DNA from: Alloscardovia omnicolens DSM 21503
GTDB taxonomy: Bacteria > Actinomycetota > Actinomycetes > Actinomycetales > Bifidobacteriaceae
Assembly: GCF_000420505.1 (NCBI RefSeq)
Contig: NZ_ATVB01000009.1
Span: 1 to 64,000, forward strand
Direction of reading: 5' to 3'
Length of the DNA: 64,000 bases
Shown in pieces: positions 16,579 to 26,220 of the stretch. How positions within the stretch are numbered: position 1 is the first letter of the stretch; every line of letters begins with the position of its first letter. The position numbers and the translations under genes are program-made. The notes under the pieces are model-generated. The model was not told the origin of the DNA. It saw nothing but the letters and a program-made list of their open reading frames with translations, and ran no database searches.

Positions 16579-17397
16579 ATGCTTCCCATTTCATGCCCAT
16601 ACAAAGCAATCTTTTGCGATTTATATGGAACGATTTTCGATATTTCTACGCATGAAGATGATGCCTCCGTATGGGAGGAGATGCGTGCATATATGAACGA
16701 CAGGGGAACACACTATGTCAATGGAGCTGATCTGTATGAGAATTATCTGCATGAGATGAACCAAGCGCAGGCTCGGGGCGAGCGTGATAAAGGTGTTCAT
16801 GTGGAAATTGACTTCGTTCCTGTATGGAAAACACTGTATGAGCGTTCTGGAGCAGAGGTGAGTGTCGAGGAAGCCTACAGCACGTCAACGTATTTCCATC
16901 AGACAAGTATGAGTCTTCTTGAGCCATATTCGAAAGCACGTGAATTTTTAGCAGTCGTGCGGCGCTTGGGATTGCGCCCGATTCTCGTATCGAATGCTCA
17001 AGCTTCCTATACTCGCCCAGATTTGAAGTCTCATCATCTTACTGAATACTTCGATAGGATTTTCCTTTCGTCCGATTTCGGCATTAAAAAGCCTGATGCG
17101 CGTTTCTTCCAGCATGCCTTAGATGAGTGTGGGCTGAGTCCTCATGAGGTTGTGTATATGGGCAATGAAATTGGTTGCGATGTGCTTGGCGCTCGGGGCG
17201 TTCAGATGGATGCGATTTATCTGCATACGCCTTTATCTGTTCCTGGAGATCCGGCGTGTAGCGAGCATGCTACGTTGAACGTAGAGGGTGCTGATTATGA
17301 GGCTGTGCTTTCATGGCTGTGTAAGACTCCTGTGCGTATTGAGGGTGACGATACTTCTGCGAGAATTATTCCTGCACAGTCCGCACAGTCTGCGTAG
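16579..17397 (+). CDS. HAD-like hydrolase with DLYGT motif I
   Basis: A 272-residue HAD-IA-like protein. Motif I reads CDLYGTIFD near residue 14: the nucleophile Asp is present but the usual second Asp (general acid/base) is Tyr. Motif II is LVSNAQ, motif III is IKKPDARFF, and motif IV is YMGNEIGCDVLGAR. The Tyr variant is known among HAD-IA proteins, and its effect here is unknown. AAGAAGGAG precedes ATG 16579. Substrate unknown. It ends with QSAQSA, a tail from short repeats. Confidence 0.78.
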   Translation: MLPISCPYKAIFCDLYGTIFDISTHEDDASVWEEMRAYMNDRGTHYVNGADLYENYLHEMNQAQARGERDKGVHVEIDFVPVWKTLYERSGAEVSVEEAYSTSTYFHQTSMSLLEPYSKAREFLAVVRRLGLRPILVSNAQASYTRPDLKSHHLTEYFDRIFLSSDFGIKKPDARFFQHALDECGLSPHEVVYMGNEIGCDVLGARGVQMDAIYLHTPLSVPGDPACSEHATLNVEGADYEAVLSWLCKTPVRIEGDDTSARIIPAQSAQSA

Positions 17398-17429
17398 TTT
17401 GCACCAAGCATTTTATTCATAAAGTTAGG

Positions 17430-18194
17430 GTGCGCACTAAGCTGACATATATGAAGAGAAAAGGAATAACGCGCACTACCTTAGCATGCTGTGCGTTACT
17501 AGGGGTTGTGCTGTCTATAGTGGCACGTGTTATAGAGCCAGATCCTAATGGGGCTGTGCAGTCTTTTGATATATGGCTGTACGGATCCGTCGCCCTAGAA
17601 GTGCTCTCATGGAGTATGGCTGCGATTCCTGCATGGTTTGTAGCTCGACGGGTGCGTGCCTTGCGTACTATGACTGTTCCTTTTCAAGTCGTGTTATGGT
17701 GCTATATTGCGGTTCTGACTTTTCTGGCTCTGTTGTGCGAAGCGCCGTACGACTATGCGCGTTCAGGTCAGTGGTGGGATTATTCATCACAAAATCCCTT
17801 ATGGGCGGTGATTATTGCTCTTGTCACATGTAGCGTGTGGAATATTGAATCCGATTCTATGCCCTCCACTGTGATAGTGCGCTTAGTTTTAGTTATTGTG
17901 GCAGTTGTATGGTCCTTCGCTTTCCAAGTTCTTTTGAGTATTGTTCTTTTTACTCTGCTTCTTTTAGTGTGGCCAGTTGACGAGAAGTTCACATGGAAAT
18001 CTATAAGCATCAGTAGGCAAACTGCTCTTATTATGACGGCTGTGGGCACAGGCATAACACCTCTTGTGAGCGTATGGTTAATTGGACACGTTTCTCACAG
18101 TAAAAATCAAGGCAATCAATGGCTCTTATGGTGGGCGTATCCTCTTGTTCTTGTGAGCGCAGCAGTAATACGTCTAACAGTTAATATGATCTAA
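17430..18194 (+). CDS. Multi-spanning membrane protein of unknown function
   Basis: A 254-residue protein with about seven hydrophobic segments, including ACCALLGVVLSIVARVI near the N-terminus, VVLWCYIAVLTFLALLCEA, LVLVIVAVVWSFAFQVLL and a final YPLVLVSAAVIRLTVNMI. I recognise no family. GTG 17430 and ATG 17451 are both possible starts, and neither has a strong ribosome binding site. It lies just before tsaC on the same strand. Confidence 0.6.
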   Translation: MRTKLTYMKRKGITRTTLACCALLGVVLSIVARVIEPDPNGAVQSFDIWLYGSVALEVLSWSMAAIPAWFVARRVRALRTMTVPFQVVLWCYIAVLTFLALLCEAPYDYARSGQWWDYSSQNPLWAVIIALVTCSVWNIESDSMPSTVIVRLVLVIVAVVWSFAFQVLLSIVLFTLLLLVWPVDEKFTWKSISISRQTALIMTAVGTGITPLVSVWLIGHVSHSKNQGNQWLLWWAYPLVLVSAAVIRLTVNMI

Positions 18195-18207
18195 ACGAGG
18201 CATATAT

Positions 18208-18858
18208 ATGACGCATACATACGGTATTCAGCCGGTAAATGAGGAATCAATCGCTTTAGCAGTATCTCTTATTGAGCAAGGTGAGGTTGTGGTTATTCCC
18301 ACCGATACAGTTTACGGTGTCGTTGCTCATCCAGTACACGCTCAAGCGGTAGAAAAAATATTTACTGTTAAACACCGTCCGCACGAAAAAAGTGTACAAA
18401 TTCTTGCGGCCTCTCTTACTGATACACAGCGTTATGGTGTGCGTGTGCCGCAAGCGCTGAACCCTGTTGTCAGCACTTTTATGCCCGGAGCAGTCAGTAT
18501 TATCGCTACCGTTAACCGTTCGGAAAGCTTGGAAACTTTAGCAACCGTACGCGAAGAAGCAGACGGTTCATATACGCAAGCGGTACGTTTGCCGAATAAT
18601 CCTGTTAGCCTCAGTATTTTGCGTGCTACAGGACCATTAGCGGCTTCAAGCGCTAATTTGAGCGGTAATCCTTCGCCGTCAACCGCCCAGGAAGCATACG
18701 CGCAACTGGGAGATACGGTCAGTCTCTATCTTGATGGCGGTTCTACGCCTGGCCCAGTGGCTAGCACAGTTGTTGCGTGGGATGAGCTGAATAAACAGCC
18801 AATATTCTTGCGCGAGGGAGCAATAACTGCCCAACAGATTCGCGCTGTGTTAGCATAG
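18208..18858 (+). CDS. tsaC: L-threonylcarbamoyladenylate synthase (YrdC/Sua5 family)
   Basis: A 216-residue YrdC-domain enzyme that makes threonylcarbamoyl-AMP from Thr, bicarbonate and ATP for the t6A37 modification of ANN-reading tRNAs. Motifs are VVIPTDTVYGVVAH near residue 30, IFTVKHRP, FMPGAVSII, VRLPNNPVS and AASSANLSGNPSPSTA. It follows prmC and precedes wecA, the conserved actinobacterial order. Confidence 0.93.
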   Translation: MTHTYGIQPVNEESIALAVSLIEQGEVVVIPTDTVYGVVAHPVHAQAVEKIFTVKHRPHEKSVQILAASLTDTQRYGVRVPQALNPVVSTFMPGAVSIIATVNRSESLETLATVREEADGSYTQAVRLPNNPVSLSILRATGPLAASSANLSGNPSPSTAQEAYAQLGDTVSLYLDGGSTPGPVASTVVAWDELNKQPIFLREGAITAQQIRAVLA

Positions 18859-18865
18859 AGGCACT

Positions 18866-20029
18866 ATGCGAATCTATATTTTTATCGCCGCCATAGCAGG
18901 AGCGGTTGTCTGGTTTATGACGCCTGTAATCCGTCAACTCGCTTTCCGTATTGGAGCTGTGGGGGAAGTGCGCGCTCGCGATGTGCACACAGTGCCCACA
19001 CCACGTATTGGTGGTGTTGCCATGCTGACCGGCGTTATTGTTGCATTTATTTTCGCCAGCCGTTTGCCGTGGGTTGATAATCTTTTTGATGAATCTCATC
19101 AGCTCTGGGTGGTGTTGCTGGGTGCTGTGCTGATTAACGCCGTAGGAGTGCTTGACGATTTATTTGATTTGGACTGGATGCTTAAAATGTCTGGTCAGCT
19201 CCTTATTTCTCTGCTCGTGTCGTGGGGAGGAGTGCAAATCGTTTCTTTACCACTGGGAAATCTGTATTCCATATCTACCAGCTGGTCTATTGCTATTTCC
19301 GCGTTTTTGCTCGTTGCCTCCATTAATGCGGTAAATTTTGTGGACGGCTTAGACGGTTTAGCAGCCGGTATTGTGGGTATTGGAGGTGTGGCTTTTGCCG
19401 TGTACTCCTATATGCTGGCACGTTCCACAGCGAACTTTGCTTCTGTAGCAATTATTATTGATGTGGTGATTGTGGGCGTATGCGTGGGCTTCCTTCTGCA
19501 TAATTGGCATCCTGCAAGTATTTTTATGGGCGATTCCGGCTCGATGTTGCTCGGCTATATGGTAACGTGCGCATCGATTGTTATGACCGGCCGTTTAGAC
19601 CCTAATGCACATCATGTGAACGTGTATTTGCCTGTTTTTATTCCTATTTTGCTGCCGATTTTAGTGTTGTTCTTGCCTGTGCTCGACATGATTCTTGCTA
19701 TTGTGCGCCGCGTAAGTAAAGGTTTATCTCCTATGCATCCTGACCGTATGCATTTACATCATCGCATGTTGAGGATTGGACATTCCGTGCGGGGAGCTGT
19801 AGGTATTTTGTGGAGCTGGGCTGCTCTTATTTCATGTTCCTCGGTTCTTTTACTGTTCTTCCGTATGCGTTATGTTTTCGCAGGATTTTGCATAGCTGCA
19901 CTGATTTTGGCAGTTATTACTATGTTGCCGTATTATCGTGTACGCATTGCAGAAATTCGCGCTGAACACGCGCAACGGCATGATGTGAACGGTTCAGAAC
20001 GCAGTAGTGGTGAAGGAAGTGACGCATGA
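18866..20029 (+). CDS. wecA: Undecaprenyl-phosphate GlcNAc-1-phosphate transferase-like (MraY/WecA family)
   Basis: A 387-residue integral membrane protein with about 11 hydrophobic segments. It transfers a sugar-1-phosphate to undecaprenyl phosphate, the first lipid-linked step of cell-wall glycopolymers. Motifs are RARDVHTVPTPRIGGVAM, GVLDDLFDLDW (Asp-Asp Mg site), NAVNFVDGLDGLAAG, FMGDSGSMLLGY and the HHRMLRIGHS loop. The tail after residue 365 is hydrophilic. It overlaps the next gene by 4 bases (ATGA). Confidence 0.9.
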   Translation: MRIYIFIAAIAGAVVWFMTPVIRQLAFRIGAVGEVRARDVHTVPTPRIGGVAMLTGVIVAFIFASRLPWVDNLFDESHQLWVVLLGAVLINAVGVLDDLFDLDWMLKMSGQLLISLLVSWGGVQIVSLPLGNLYSISTSWSIAISAFLLVASINAVNFVDGLDGLAAGIVGIGGVAFAVYSYMLARSTANFASVAIIIDVVIVGVCVGFLLHNWHPASIFMGDSGSMLLGYMVTCASIVMTGRLDPNAHHVNVYLPVFIPILLPILVLFLPVLDMILAIVRRVSKGLSPMHPDRMHLHHRMLRIGHSVRGAVGILWSWAALISCSSVLLLFFRMRYVFAGFCIAALILAVITMLPYYRVRIAEIRAEHAQRHDVNGSERSSGEGSDA

Positions 20030-20439
20030 AAAAATCACGTTTAGGTTTTACGCTCGGATCTGCTTTTGCGCGCACCTCTACTATCAGCATTATTATTGAC
20101 GCGGTTATGCTGGTTCTCGGTCTTTTCGCTGGCTTTATGAACGCGAACTGGTCAGGCTTTTTCTCAGCTCTGTGCGGATGGATTCTCGCTATTGTTTTTT
20201 CGGAAACAAACGCGGTTATAACTGTTATACTCGATGCGCTCAAAATCAAAAGTAAACAGTATATTATTTTTCTTATTCAGTTATGGGGGCTAAAACTTAT
20301 TGCTGTGTGCGCTTTAGGAGCTATTTTCTTAAGCTTCGTATCGCTGAAAACAGCTGTTTTCTTTTTCCTTCTCGTTTTTACTGTTTTTGTATGCACTATT
20401 AAAAACCTTATTATTACTGCTACCGCGCAGATCTTATAA
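20026..20439 (+). CDS. Small membrane protein in the AtpI position
   Basis: A 137-residue protein with four hydrophobic segments, coupled to wecA by an ATGA overlap. In many actinobacteria, wecA is followed by atpI and then the ATP synthase operon. Length and topology fit an AtpI-like subunit, but there is no decisive motif, and guaB, not atpB, comes next. It may be a remnant of the ancestral order. Function unknown. Confidence 0.6.
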   Translation: MKKSRLGFTLGSAFARTSTISIIIDAVMLVLGLFAGFMNANWSGFFSALCGWILAIVFSETNAVITVILDALKIKSKQYIIFLIQLWGLKLIAVCALGAIFLSFVSLKTAVFFFLLVFTVFVCTIKNLIITATAQIL

Positions 20440-20484
20440 ACAGCAGTGAGATAAAGACACTCGCAGAGCGTATAAACACCCTGA

Positions 20485-22041
<1,557 letters not shown>

Positions 22042-22058
22042 AAAGTTGTAAAAACATT

Positions 22059-22092
22059 AGAAGGTCTGCACTGCGTTGGTGCGGGCCTTCTT
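22059..22092 (+). terminator. guaB terminator
   Basis: AGAAGGTCTGCAC pairs with GTGCGGGCCTTCTT (two imperfections) over a short loop and is followed by TTGTGTTTTCTCTTG. Confidence 0.7.
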
Positions 22093-22142
22093 GTGTTTTC
22101 TCTTGTGTAAGCGCTGTGCGGTCATTTTTTCATGTCATATCA

Positions 22143-22391
22143 GCTCTCATATATTCCTGAAAGTTGCTAGCGTCGCACGCGCACAACGCCCACGTCCATA
22201 ATTCAGATGAAATCAGCGCTCACGAGTGCGTGAAAGTTGTCAGCGCACAACGCTGACAATGTGTGCGCTTGAAAAACCCTCTCAATTCTCACTCATGAGA
22301 TACGTAGACGTTGTTAGCGCCGAACGCTCACAATGCTCACGTCCATCGTTAAGAGTGATTGAAATCCTCACCCGTGCATGAATCATGGAAC
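22143..22391 (+). repeat. Tandem repeat cluster, about 73-74 bp period, four degenerate units
   Basis: The core GTTGCTAGCG / GTTGTCAGCG / GTTGTTAGCG recurs at 22163, 22236 and 22310 (73 and 74 bp apart). Each is preceded by a CTCAC-like motif (22144, 22219, 22288, 22367). The second unit holds a perfect hairpin, TTGTCAGCG-CACAA-CGCTGACAA, and the third a near-perfect one. The ACGTCCAT block ends units 1 and 3. Unit 1 (22143-22198) matches 53532-53587 in inverse orientation at 53 of 56 bases. CCGTGCATGAATCATGGA (22373-22390) also recurs there. The rest of the gap, 22392-22650, shows no gene. Confidence 0.85.
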
Positions 22392-22654
22392 GCTAGAGCA
22401 AGTCATGTTTCACGCATCACTCAAGTTCCTACACGCCGCAATAATAACCAGATGAAATAAGCCAGCCCCAACCAAAACCCCGCTAAAATCCCAAGAGTTA
22501 CTAAAAGCTAAAGAATAGTTTTTTGGTCTTAACGCATTAGGTTAAAGCTTGGTGATAGGACACAATACTGGTTAATCCTGTGCTAAGTTTTACAAAGCGC
22601 AACCGTCAAACTTGCGGCGCACCACGCCACACACTAAACCCTAGCAATAGTAAA

Positions 22655-22687
22655 GGGTCACAGCTTCAGTGAACTGAGCTGCGACCC
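22655..22687 (-). terminator. Terminator of the cyclophilin gene
   Basis: GGGTCACAGCT pairs with GAGCTGCGACCC across a 10-base loop, shortly after the minus-strand stop, followed on that strand by TTTACT. Confidence 0.6.
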
Positions 22688-22714
22688 CTTCATTATAGAG
22701 AGCTATGCAGTAGA

Positions 22715-23251
22715 CTACTTAATAATCTCAATGCTTTCAATCATCACTGGCTCAACAGGATTATCGCGAGCATCGGTAGCTACTTCATTAATGGCATCCA
22801 CAACTTTCTTCGAAGCCTCATCTGTAACCTCACCAAAAATTGTGTGCTTACCGTCTAACCATGTGGTTGGAACTGTTGTAATGAAGAACTGGGAACCGTT
22901 AGTGCCAGAGAGTTTACCCGTGAATGGATTTGGACGGCGACCAGCATTTGCCATAGCGAGCTTATAAGGCTCGTCAAAACGATGCTGATTAATCTCATCA
23001 TCGAAGTTATAGCCAGGACCACCAGTGCCGGTACCCAAAGGGCAGCCACCCTGAATCATAAAGTCCTTAATAACGCGATGGAAGGTGAGACCATTGTAGA
23101 AAGGCTCGTGCGACTTTTCACCGGTTAAAGGATCAGTCCATTCCTTTTCACCAGTTGCTAAGCCTACGAAGTTCTCTACGGTTACAGGAGCGTCGTTAGG
23201 GAACAGCTCGAGTGTAATATCACCGTGTGTAGTGTGCATAATTGCTTGCAT
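22715..23251 (-). CDS. Peptidyl-prolyl cis-trans isomerase, cyclophilin type
   Basis: A 178-residue single-domain cyclophilin that speeds proline isomerisation during protein folding. It shows [30 protein letters not shown] with the catalytic Arg, [34 protein letters not shown] and [11 protein letters not shown]. No signal peptide or membrane segment is visible, so it is cytosolic. AAGGAGA precedes ATG. It is a single gene with its own terminator. Confidence 0.95.
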   Translation of the reverse strand: MQAIMHTTHGDITLELFPNDAPVTVENFVGLATGEKEWTDPLTGEKSHEPFYNGLTFHRVIKDFMIQGGCPLGTGTGGPGYNFDDEINQHRFDEPYKLAMANAGRRPNPFTGKLSGTNGSQFFITTVPTTWLDGKHTIFGEVTDEASKKVVDAINEVATDARDNPVEPVMIESIEIIK

Positions 23252-23288
23252 ACTATCTCCTTGAATAGTGAAGAATACTTATTCTCAA

Positions 23289-25010
23289 CTAGTCTAGCTT
23301 AATCCACACCGAGGTGTCTTGTGGTAACTTGCCATCAGCGGTGAGTTCGCCAGAAGCGAGCACAACTTCGCCAGCAGGAAGTTCGGCAGGGGTAGCGGAG
23401 AAGTTCGTCAGATTAGCCCAGCCATTGGCGCGCTTATAGGCAATAATGCCGCCAGGATTGCCGTCAGCACCATCTGTCAAACCGCTTTCCTTATCCTGCT
23501 CAAGCCATTCCAAACTCAAATCATTAGTTTGGAATTCGTGACGCAACTTCAAAGCAGCACGGTATAAGCTGAGCATAGAATCAGCATCATCTGCTTCAAC
23601 ATCGGCAGAGAAATCAGCGAACCATGCTGGCTGAGGAAGATGTGGCTTTTCAGAAGCATCAGCAGGAGAGAAGCCGAAGGAACCATCCGCATCGGCAGAC
23701 ACCCATGGAAGTGGAACGCGGCAACCGTCACGACCCTTTAATACGCCATTATTTTGGCTTGTGAAAGCACTCGGATCTTCCAACTGATCCCAAGGAATAT
23801 CGGCAACTTCAAACAGTCCGAGCTCTTCACCCTGATAAATATAAGCGGAACCTGGCAAAGCCATTTCCAAAAGCAGAGCAGCGCGAGCGCGTTTCGTACC
23901 TAGTTCGCGGTTCTCGGTATAGCTCTTACCGTCACGCAAAACCCAATCAACAGCAATCTGATGCTGGTCAGTAGCAGGAATTTGAGGCAAAGCGAAACGT
24001 GTTGCGTGACGAATAATATCGTGATTGCTCAAAACCCACGTTGCGCTCGAACCAGAACGTTCAGCAGTTTCAATGCCTGCTTCAATGGCTTCATGGAAGT
24101 TATTGCGCGCCCAAAGCTTGGTTGCGAAAGAGAAGTTGAAAATCTGTCCCAAATCATCTTTGCTGGCATACAAATACTGACGTTCAGGACGCACCCAACC
24201 TTCAGCAACAGCAAAACGAGGAGGATCGTATTCGTTGAACACTTTACGCCATTCAGCGTAAACTTCGTGCACCTCATTGCGGTCGAAGAGGGGGTGAGAG
24301 CCGTCAATGCGGTTAGCTCCATCGCGAGGGGAGACCTCGGCAATCTCTGGGGAATTCATATCCTTCTTCAAAGCGTGAGCCACGTCTACGCGGAAGCCGT
24401 CCGTGCCATGATCGGACCAGAAACGCAAGGTTTTAATGAACTCTTCATGAACATCTGGATTGTCCCAGTTCCAATCCGGCTGTTCTGGAGCGAACATGTG
24501 CAGATACCACTGACCGTCTTCAACGCGCGTCCATGCAGAGCCGCCAAAAATGGATTCCCAATCGTATGGAGGTAGTTCGCCGTTTTCTCCACGACCATCG
24601 CGGAAAATGTAGCGGTCGCGCTCTGGAGAGCCCTTACCGGCTGCCAAAGCAGCTTTGAAATACTCGTGACGGTTGGAACTGTGGTTAGGAACAATATCGA
24701 CCACAACTTTAATACCCACAGCATGAGCTGCTTCAACCATGGCGTCAAAATCATCCATCGTTCCCAAACGAGGATCTACATTGCGGTAATCGTCCACATC
24801 GTAACCGCCGTCGGCCAAAGCGGATGGGTAGAAAGGCGAGAGCCAAATAGCATCTACGCCCAACTTGTCGAGATAATCCATATGCGCGGTAATGCCTGGA
24901 ATATCGCCTAAACCTGAGCCTGTGCTATCGGCGAAGGAGCGAGGATAAATCTGATACACCACTGCGTTCTGCCACCATAAAGCGTCAGTGGAGCGCTGAA
25001 TTTCTGCCAT
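23289..25010 (-). CDS. Alpha-glucosidase (GH13, oligo-1,6-glucosidase-like)
   Basis: A 573-residue cytosolic glycoside hydrolase that releases glucose from short alpha-glucosides. GH13 regions are clear: VVYQIYPRSF, VDIVPNHSS, GFRVDVAHAL (nucleophile Asp near residue 210), FAVAEGWV (acid/base Glu near 268) and VLSNHDIIRHATR (third carboxylate). The C-terminal beta domain ends SVWIKLD. AAAGGAGAG precedes ATG. No transporter adjoins it. The upstream region carries LacI-type operator-like sites, so induction by a sugar is likely. Linkage preference (1,4 or 1,6) cannot be read from sequence. Confidence 0.93.
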   Translation of the reverse strand: MAEIQRSTDALWWQNAVVYQIYPRSFADSTGSGLGDIPGITAHMDYLDKLGVDAIWLSPFYPSALADGGYDVDDYRNVDPRLGTMDDFDAMVEAAHAVGIKVVVDIVPNHSSNRHEYFKAALAAGKGSPERDRYIFRDGRGENGELPPYDWESIFGGSAWTRVEDGQWYLHMFAPEQPDWNWDNPDVHEEFIKTLRFWSDHGTDGFRVDVAHALKKDMNSPEIAEVSPRDGANRIDGSHPLFDRNEVHEVYAEWRKVFNEYDPPRFAVAEGWVRPERQYLYASKDDLGQIFNFSFATKLWARNNFHEAIEAGIETAERSGSSATWVLSNHDIIRHATRFALPQIPATDQHQIAVDWVLRDGKSYTENRELGTKRARAALLLEMALPGSAYIYQGEELGLFEVADIPWDQLEDPSAFTSQNNGVLKGRDGCRVPLPWVSADADGSFGFSPADASEKPHLPQPAWFADFSADVEADDADSMLSLYRAALKLRHEFQTNDLSLEWLEQDKESGLTDGADGNPGGIIAYKRANGWANLTNFSATPAELPAGEVVLASGELTADGKLPQDTSVWIKLD

Positions 25011-25033
25011 AAAACTCTCCTTTAAGTTTTGGT

Positions 25034-25203
25034 TGGTACGGTTTGCATATAACCCTTACTAATGTAACCGTTTTCCATTTTGTTTCCGAGAGAAAGTATA
25101 TATGATTTTGCATATAATATGAAAGCGTTTGCCATCTTCGGCGAGTCGCATGTAAAAGTGCTGTACGGCATGGAAATACTTGATGATATCGTTTGCAAAA
25201 ATT
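25034..25203 (-). promoter_or_regulatory. Alpha-glucosidase promoter region with repeated CGTTTGC-like operator sites
   Basis: On the minus strand a possible -35 TTTCAT and -10 TATACT are 18 bp apart near 25095-25124. ATGAAAGCGTTTGCCAT (25119-25135) is a catabolite/LacI-type palindrome with a central CG. Related sites are AATGTAACCGTTTTCC (25061), TACGGTTTGCAT (25037) and ATATCGTTTGCAA (25186). The rest of the gap to 25446 holds TAGAAT boxes near 25366-25380 that may drive orn, and no gene. Confidence 0.5.
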
Positions 25204-25446
25204 AGGTAAACTGTGTTGCTGCGGATATTTTGCAGTAACTGGAAAAACAGAGCAAAAATTTAGCGAGAAATTCATCGAGAATCTGTGCGCAGAATAAAGC
25301 CGCTATAAAGATACTGCATAAAGATAGCGCCAAGGTTTGCCGTGCGTGCAACAATAGAAGCGACATAGAATCATGATAGAATCAATGCGTACAGCGTACT
25401 AAAGTGCAACAGAAGACCAGTGCATGTGCGTTGAGGGGAGATAAAT

Positions 25447-26145
25447 ATGGCGCAGGAAACGGCTTTGAGTGCGGAAGAATCTCGACTCATTTGGATTGAT
25501 TGCGAGATGACCGGTTTAGATATTAATAACGATGAGCTATGCGAAGTATCCGTGGTCCCTACTGACTTTAATTTACGTGTTCTCGACGAAGGCATTGATT
25601 TAGTAATTAAGCCAAGTCAAGCAGCGGTGGATCATATGAATGATTTTGTGCGCAATATGCACACATCCTCCGGCTTAGTCAACGAGTGGAATAACGGTTT
25701 AAGCCTAGCTGATGCGCAGCAGCAGATTATTGAATACGTACAGCGTTTTTTGCCAACCGATGGTAATGGAAAAGCTCATTTAGCAGGAAATTCCATTCAT
25801 TCCGATAAAAAATTCCTCGACAAATACATGCCTGAACTCATGAGCAATCTGCACTACCGCATTATTGACGTGAGCACTCTTAAAGAGCTGAGCCGCCGCT
25901 GGTATCCAGCTGTGTACGAAAATAAGCCTGCTAAGCATGGCGGACACCGCGCTTTGGCAGATATTATTGAATCTATTGATGAACTGCGTTATTACCGAGA
26001 TATGATGTTCGTCCAAGCTCAGCCAAGCGCTCAAGAAGCTCAAGCAGGTGCTGAGCATGTAGAAGAAACTAGTTTGCTGCGTGAGTACGAAAAGAACGGC
26101 AACGCTTTAACAAGCGAAGATACGCCAGAAAAAGCCGATTATTAA
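25447..26145 (+). CDS. orn: Oligoribonuclease
   Basis: A 232-residue DEDDh 3'-5' exoribonuclease that degrades 2-5 nt RNA, including pGpG. Motifs are [12 protein letters not shown] (first Asp and Glu), [19 protein letters not shown], and [22 protein letters not shown] with the catalytic His and last Asp. The acidic tail after residue 190 extends beyond the usual 180-residue enzyme. AGGGGAG lies before ATG 25447. Confidence 0.95.
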   Translation: MAQETALSAEESRLIWIDCEMTGLDINNDELCEVSVVPTDFNLRVLDEGIDLVIKPSQAAVDHMNDFVRNMHTSSGLVNEWNNGLSLADAQQQIIEYVQRFLPTDGNGKAHLAGNSIHSDKKFLDKYMPELMSNLHYRIIDVSTLKELSRRWYPAVYENKPAKHGGHRALADIIESIDELRYYRDMMFVQAQPSAQEAQAGAEHVEETSLLREYEKNGNALTSEDTPEKADY

Positions 26146-26220
26146 AACGCTGAGCGTATGCAGCTGTGTAAAACTCACGGAAAGTTACGCCCCTAATCTG
26201 CCTGAGAAGAGGACCTTACT

